DNA from: an uncultured Shinella sp.
GTDB taxonomy: Bacteria; Pseudomonadota; Alphaproteobacteria; Rhizobiales; Rhizobiaceae
DNA: 7,597 nucleotides
NCBI GenBank assembly: GCA_946481465.1
Contig: CAMLOC010000154.1
Location: 1-7,597, forward strand
Reading direction: 5' to 3'
Part shown: piece after piece, positions 5,466 through 7,597 of the stretch
How positions within the stretch are numbered: the stretch's first letter is position 1
Layout: each line of letters starts with the position of its first letter
Notes under the pieces: model-generated
The model's database searches: none
What the model was told of the DNA's origin: nothing
Seen by the model: the letters and a program-made list of their open reading frames with translations, nothing else
Translations under genes and position numbers: made by a program

Positions 5466-5765
5466 ATGGCGAAGACGGCTGCAGATTGCACGACGATGGC
5501 GGACATCCGGGAGAATATCGACCGGGTCGACCGCGCGCTGATGGCGCTCTTCGCCGAGCGCTGGGGCTTCATCGGCCGGGCGGCCGAGATCAAGGCCGGT
5601 CTCGACATCCCCGCGGACGTGCCGGAGCGCGTTAGGGAAGTGCGCGACAATGCGCGCCGCAATGCCGAAGCTGCCGGCCTCGAGGGTGCATTCTACGAAG
5701 AGATCTGGGCGCGGCTCATCGACCATGCCATCGCCCATGAAAAGACGCTGCTCGGCGAGAAATAA
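5466..5765 (+). CDS. Chorismate mutase, AroQ fold (PchB-like)
   Basis: This 99-aa all-helical AroQ-type enzyme converts chorismate to prephenate in Phe/Tyr synthesis. PchB, a relative with the same fold, instead splits isochorismate to salicylate and pyruvate. The N-terminus DCTTMADIRENIDRVD (7-22) resembles PchB (DCTGLADIREAIDRID, from memory). Expected active-site residues present are Arg15, Arg32 and Lys43, with PERVREV (53-59) after the loop. By eye, the position of the PchB glutamine 90 is Glu92 here (IAHEKT, 89-94). The length is normal for the stand-alone family. The ATG at 5466 follows AAGGGGGA (5453-5460); a second ATG at 5496 would remove the conserved DCT segment. The gene converges on galE with a 3-bp gap. 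The AroQ family is secure. Mutase rather than lyase activity is the default call, not proven. Confidence 0.88.
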   Translation: MAKTAADCTTMADIRENIDRVDRALMALFAERWGFIGRAAEIKAGLDIPADVPERVREVRDNARRNAEAAGLEGAFYEEIWARLIDHAIAHEKTLLGEK

Positions 5766-5768
5766 ACG

Positions 5769-6761
5769 TCAGATCTGGTTGCGCTTGCCGAGGTGCTCTT
5801 CCCAGTCGAGCGCCGTGCGCACGATGAAGCCGAGGTCGTCATGTTCCGGCTTCCAGTCGAGCTCCCGCATCGCGACGGAGGGGTTGGCGACGATCAGCAC
5901 CGCATCGCCCGGCCGACGCGGGGCGAAGCGCACCGGAAACTCCTTGCCGGAGACCGCCTTCACCTGTTCCAGCACCTCCAGCACGGAGAAGCCGCGGCCG
6001 TAGCCGCAATTGGCGACGATCGAGCCGCCGCCCGCCCGCATGCGCTGCAGCGCCTTCAGATGCGCATTGGCCAGGTCGGTGACGTGGATATAGTCGCGCA
6101 CGCAGGTGCCGTCCGGTGTCGGGTAGTCCGTGCCGAACACGTCCATGCCGGCACGCTTGCCGAGCGCCGCCTCGCTGGCCACCTTGATGAGATGCGTGGC
6201 GCCCGCCGTCGACTGCCCGGTGCGCCCGCGCGGATCGGCGCCGGCGACGTTGAAGTAGCGCAGCGCCGTATAGGTGAAGTCATGCGCGGCGGCGGTGTCG
6301 CGCAGCATGATCTCGGTCATCAGCTTGGACGAGCCGTAGGGCGATTCCGGCCGCAGCGCCGCGCTTTCCAGCACCGGTTCCGTGCCGTCCGGCGTGCCGT
6401 AGACGGCAGCGGTGGAGGAGAAGACGAAATGCGGGATCTTCGCCGCGACGGCCGCGGCGATCAGCGCCCGTGACTTGACCGTGTTGTTGTCGTAATAGGA
6501 GAGGGGATCGGCGACCGATTCCGGCACGATGATCGACCCGGCGAAATGGATGATCGCGTCGATGGCGTTTTCGGCGAAGATCTGCGCCAGCAGCGCCGCA
6601 TCGGCAAGGTCGCCCTCGTAGAAGCGCGCCTCGGGCGCCACGGCCCAGCGGAAACCGGTCGAGAGCCGGTCGAGCACCACGACCTCCTCGCCGGCATCGA
6701 TGAGCGCCCAGACCATGTGGCTGCCGATATAACCTGCGCCGCCCGTAACCAGAACCGCCAT
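5769..6761 (-). CDS. galE: UDP-glucose 4-epimerase
   Basis: This 330-aa cytoplasmic protein is an extended short-chain dehydrogenase that interconverts UDP-glucose and UDP-galactose with bound NAD. It supplies UDP-galactose for exopolysaccharide and lipopolysaccharide; rhizobial versions are often called exoB. Visible are the NAD-binding GGAGYIGSH (7-15), Asp31 at the end of the second strand, HFAGS (72-76), the catalytic Ser116 in SSTAAVYG, and the Tyr142-Lys146 pair in PYGSSK. NVAGADP (171-177) and VRDYIHVTDLANAHLKAL (221-238) are typical of GalE. The C-terminal APRRPGDA and LDWKPEHD segments fit a full-length enzyme. The ATG at 6761 is preceded by GGGGA (minus strand, about 6767-6771). It is transcribed divergently from the ATPase gene and ends 3 bp from the chorismate mutase stop. 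Confidence 0.95.
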   Translation of the reverse strand: MAVLVTGGAGYIGSHMVWALIDAGEEVVVLDRLSTGFRWAVAPEARFYEGDLADAALLAQIFAENAIDAIIHFAGSIIVPESVADPLSYYDNNTVKSRALIAAAVAAKIPHFVFSSTAAVYGTPDGTEPVLESAALRPESPYGSSKLMTEIMLRDTAAAHDFTYTALRYFNVAGADPRGRTGQSTAGATHLIKVASEAALGKRAGMDVFGTDYPTPDGTCVRDYIHVTDLANAHLKALQRMRAGGGSIVANCGYGRGFSVLEVLEQVKAVSGKEFPVRFAPRRPGDAVLIVANPSVAMRELDWKPEHDDLGFIVRTALDWEEHLGKRNQI

Positions 6762-6785
6762 ATCATTCCCCGAATCGACTGAATT

Positions 6786-6807
6786 GCCGGCATATCACCC
6801 TGCCGGC
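6786..6807. repeat. Inverted repeat in the galE / ATPase divergent intergenic region
   Basis: The arms gccggca (6786-6792) and tgccggc (6801-6807) are exact reverse complements separated by 8 bp. The repeat covers the proposed galE -10 box, so it could be an operator, or simply a consequence of high GC. No regulator is encoded next to it. Confidence 0.3.
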
Positions 6808-6820
6808 CGACAAGACGCAA
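6792..6820 (-). promoter_or_regulatory. Candidate galE promoter
   Basis: On the minus strand TTGCGT (6820-6815) and TGATAT (6797-6792) are separated by 17 bases. The -10 shares four of six bases with the rhizobial CTATAT consensus. It lies 30 bp before the galE start codon, at a normal distance. The match is moderate and rests on pattern alone. Confidence 0.3.
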
Positions 6821-6874
6821 CTGCAATTGCGGCGCATTTGCGGGCCTCTCCCGCCGAACACAAGGAAGACCGTC

Positions 6875-7402
6875 ATGTCCGATCGCTTCATCCTCATCTC
6901 CGGCTGCTCCGGCGGAGGGAAATCGACCCTCCTGGAGGCACTTCGCCGCCGCGGCCACGCCGTCGTCGAGGAGCCCGGCCGGCGCATCGTGCGGGCGGAA
7001 CTGGCGAGCGGCGGCACGGCCCTGCCGTGGCTCGATCTTGCCGCCTTCGCCCGGCGCGCCATTGCGATGGCGCTCGCCGACCGGGCGGCGATGCAGCACC
7101 ATCCCGGCCCCGTCTTCTTCGACCGCGGCCTGATCGACGCGGCCGTCGCGCTCGATGCCGAAGGCGGGGAGCCGGTCCTGCCAGCGCTGGCCGCGGCACA
7201 TCGCTACAACCGGCAGGTTTTCCTCACCCCGCCCTGGCCAGAGATCCATGCTGAGGATCCGGAGCGCCGGCACGATCATGCGGCCGCGCTTGCCGAATAC
7301 GAGCGGCTGGAAAAGGCCTATCCCGCGCTCGGCTACGAGGTGGTGGTCGTGCCGAGGATGCCGGTGGCCGCGCGCGCCGATTTCGTGCTCGGCCGCCTCT
7401 GA
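6875..7402 (+). CDS. Small P-loop ATPase/kinase-like protein, AAA_28 type
   Basis: This is a 175-aa soluble nucleotide-binding protein. Walker A is GCSGGGKST (10-18), followed by a conserved EEPGRRIV stretch (32-39) and the GGTALPW segment (46-52). VFFDRGLIDA (80-89) is a Walker-B-like strand. The RYNRQVFLTPPWPEI motif (110-124) with DPERR (128-132) and ALGYEVVVVP (151-160) is typical of the AAA_28 (NadR/Ttd14-like) group. Family members are nucleoside-kinase-like, but the substrate of this stand-alone form is not established. The ATG at 6875 follows AAGGAAG (6862-6868) at good spacing; an in-frame ATG 16 codons upstream has no ribosome site and adds non-conserved residues. The gene is divergent from galE and ends 5 bp from a convergent aminotransferase gene. 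Confidence 0.85.
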   Translation: MSDRFILISGCSGGGKSTLLEALRRRGHAVVEEPGRRIVRAELASGGTALPWLDLAAFARRAIAMALADRAAMQHHPGPVFFDRGLIDAAVALDAEGGEPVLPALAAAHRYNRQVFLTPPWPEIHAEDPERRHDHAAALAEYERLEKAYPALGYEVVVVPRMPVAARADFVLGRL

Positions 7403-7407
7403 TCCTT

Positions 7408-7597
7408 TCAGCGCGCCGCGATGTAGCGGGCAAGCCGGTCGGCCGCTTCGGCGATCTGGCCGGGATCGCGCAGGAAGCAGGCGCGCATGAACAGTTCGCC
7501 CCCAGGCCCGAAGGCTGTGCCGGGCGCAAGACCGACATTGGTGCGGTCGACGATATCGATCGCGGCAAGGCGCGAATCCGTCACGCCGTCGATCTTC
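7408..7597 (-). CDS. Class I/II PLP-dependent aminotransferase (C-terminal fragment, truncated by window edge)
   Basis: Only the last 62 residues and the stop (7410-7408) are in the window; the rest lies beyond the right edge. The fragment contains NVGLAPGTAFGPGGELFMRAC (20-40 of the visible part), the C-terminal signature of fold-type I aminotransferases. In that signature the G-x-x-F-G-x-x-G-x-x-x-x-R pattern includes the arginine (Arg38 of the fragment) that binds the substrate alpha-carboxylate. The last helix, DPGQIAEAADRLARYIAAR, also fits. The amino donor and pathway cannot be read from this piece. It converges with the ATPase gene, leaving 5 bp between the stop codons and no separate terminator. 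Confidence 0.85.
   Translation of the reverse strand, partial: KIDGVTDSRLAAIDIVDRTNVGLAPGTAFGPGGELFMRACFLRDPGQIAEAADRLARYIAAR

Noticed and set aside
5149..5541. 130-codon open frame over the terminator and the chorismate mutase start
   Set aside because: It runs through the hairpin terminator and stem-loop, has no ribosome site and shows no recognisable protein pattern.
5793..6473. 226-codon open frame antisense to galE
   Set aside because: galE has all catalytic motifs. The antisense translation is His/Arg-rich and patternless.
1..7597. Search by eye for CRISPR arrays, tRNA/rRNA, transposase genes, target-site duplications and defence or toxin-antitoxin pairs
   Set aside because: Nothing was found. 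Gene content and composition are uniform and chromosomal-looking, without signs of recent transfer.

Overview
The window is GC-rich coding DNA with the codon use, gene content and gene order of an alphaproteobacterium. It most likely comes from the Rhizobiaceae (Rhizobium, Agrobacterium, Shinella or Ensifer type). That assignment is an inference from family resemblance; the window holds no rRNA or other taxonomic marker. It looks chromosomal. I see no insertion sequence, phage gene, tRNA, CRISPR array or replication origin.

Positions 1-4058 are the distal part of one plus-strand operon for amino-acid-type uptake and processing. In order it holds the C-terminal part of an ABC ATPase, a periplasmic LAO/HisJ-type binding protein, two HisQ/HisM-type permeases that overlap by one base, and an M20D metallo-amidohydrolase (hippurate hydrolase/aminoacylase type) one base after the second permease. 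A strong intrinsic terminator at 4028-4058 closes it. A nested stem structure lies between the binding-protein gene and the first permease gene. The simplest reading is that the transporter imports an amino acid or an N-acylated amino acid, and that the amidohydrolase deacylates the imported compound in the cytoplasm.

Positions 3994-4578 form a long intergenic region that is more AT-rich in its middle. It holds a near-perfect palindrome (4235-4258) overlapping a weak promoter-like pair, several smaller inverted repeats and one possible 38-codon ORF. It leads into two tandem genes (4579-4833 and 4881-5141) for very small exported proteins that are clearly paralogous. Each has a signal peptide and a YYxG motif at both ends of the mature protein. 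I do not recognise their function, and they are the most promising undescribed element here. A hairpin terminator follows at 5165-5192.

Positions 5142-5465 carry a 17-bp bulged stem-loop (5314-5389). Next comes a 99-aa AroQ-fold chorismate mutase that resembles the isochorismate-pyruvate lyase PchB at its N-terminus. It runs convergently, with a 3-bp gap, into galE (UDP-glucose 4-epimerase) on the minus strand. A 113-bp divergent intergenic region separates galE from a small P-loop AAA_28-type ATPase. That gene in turn converges, with a 5-bp gap, on the 3' end of a class I/II aminotransferase gene truncated by the window edge.
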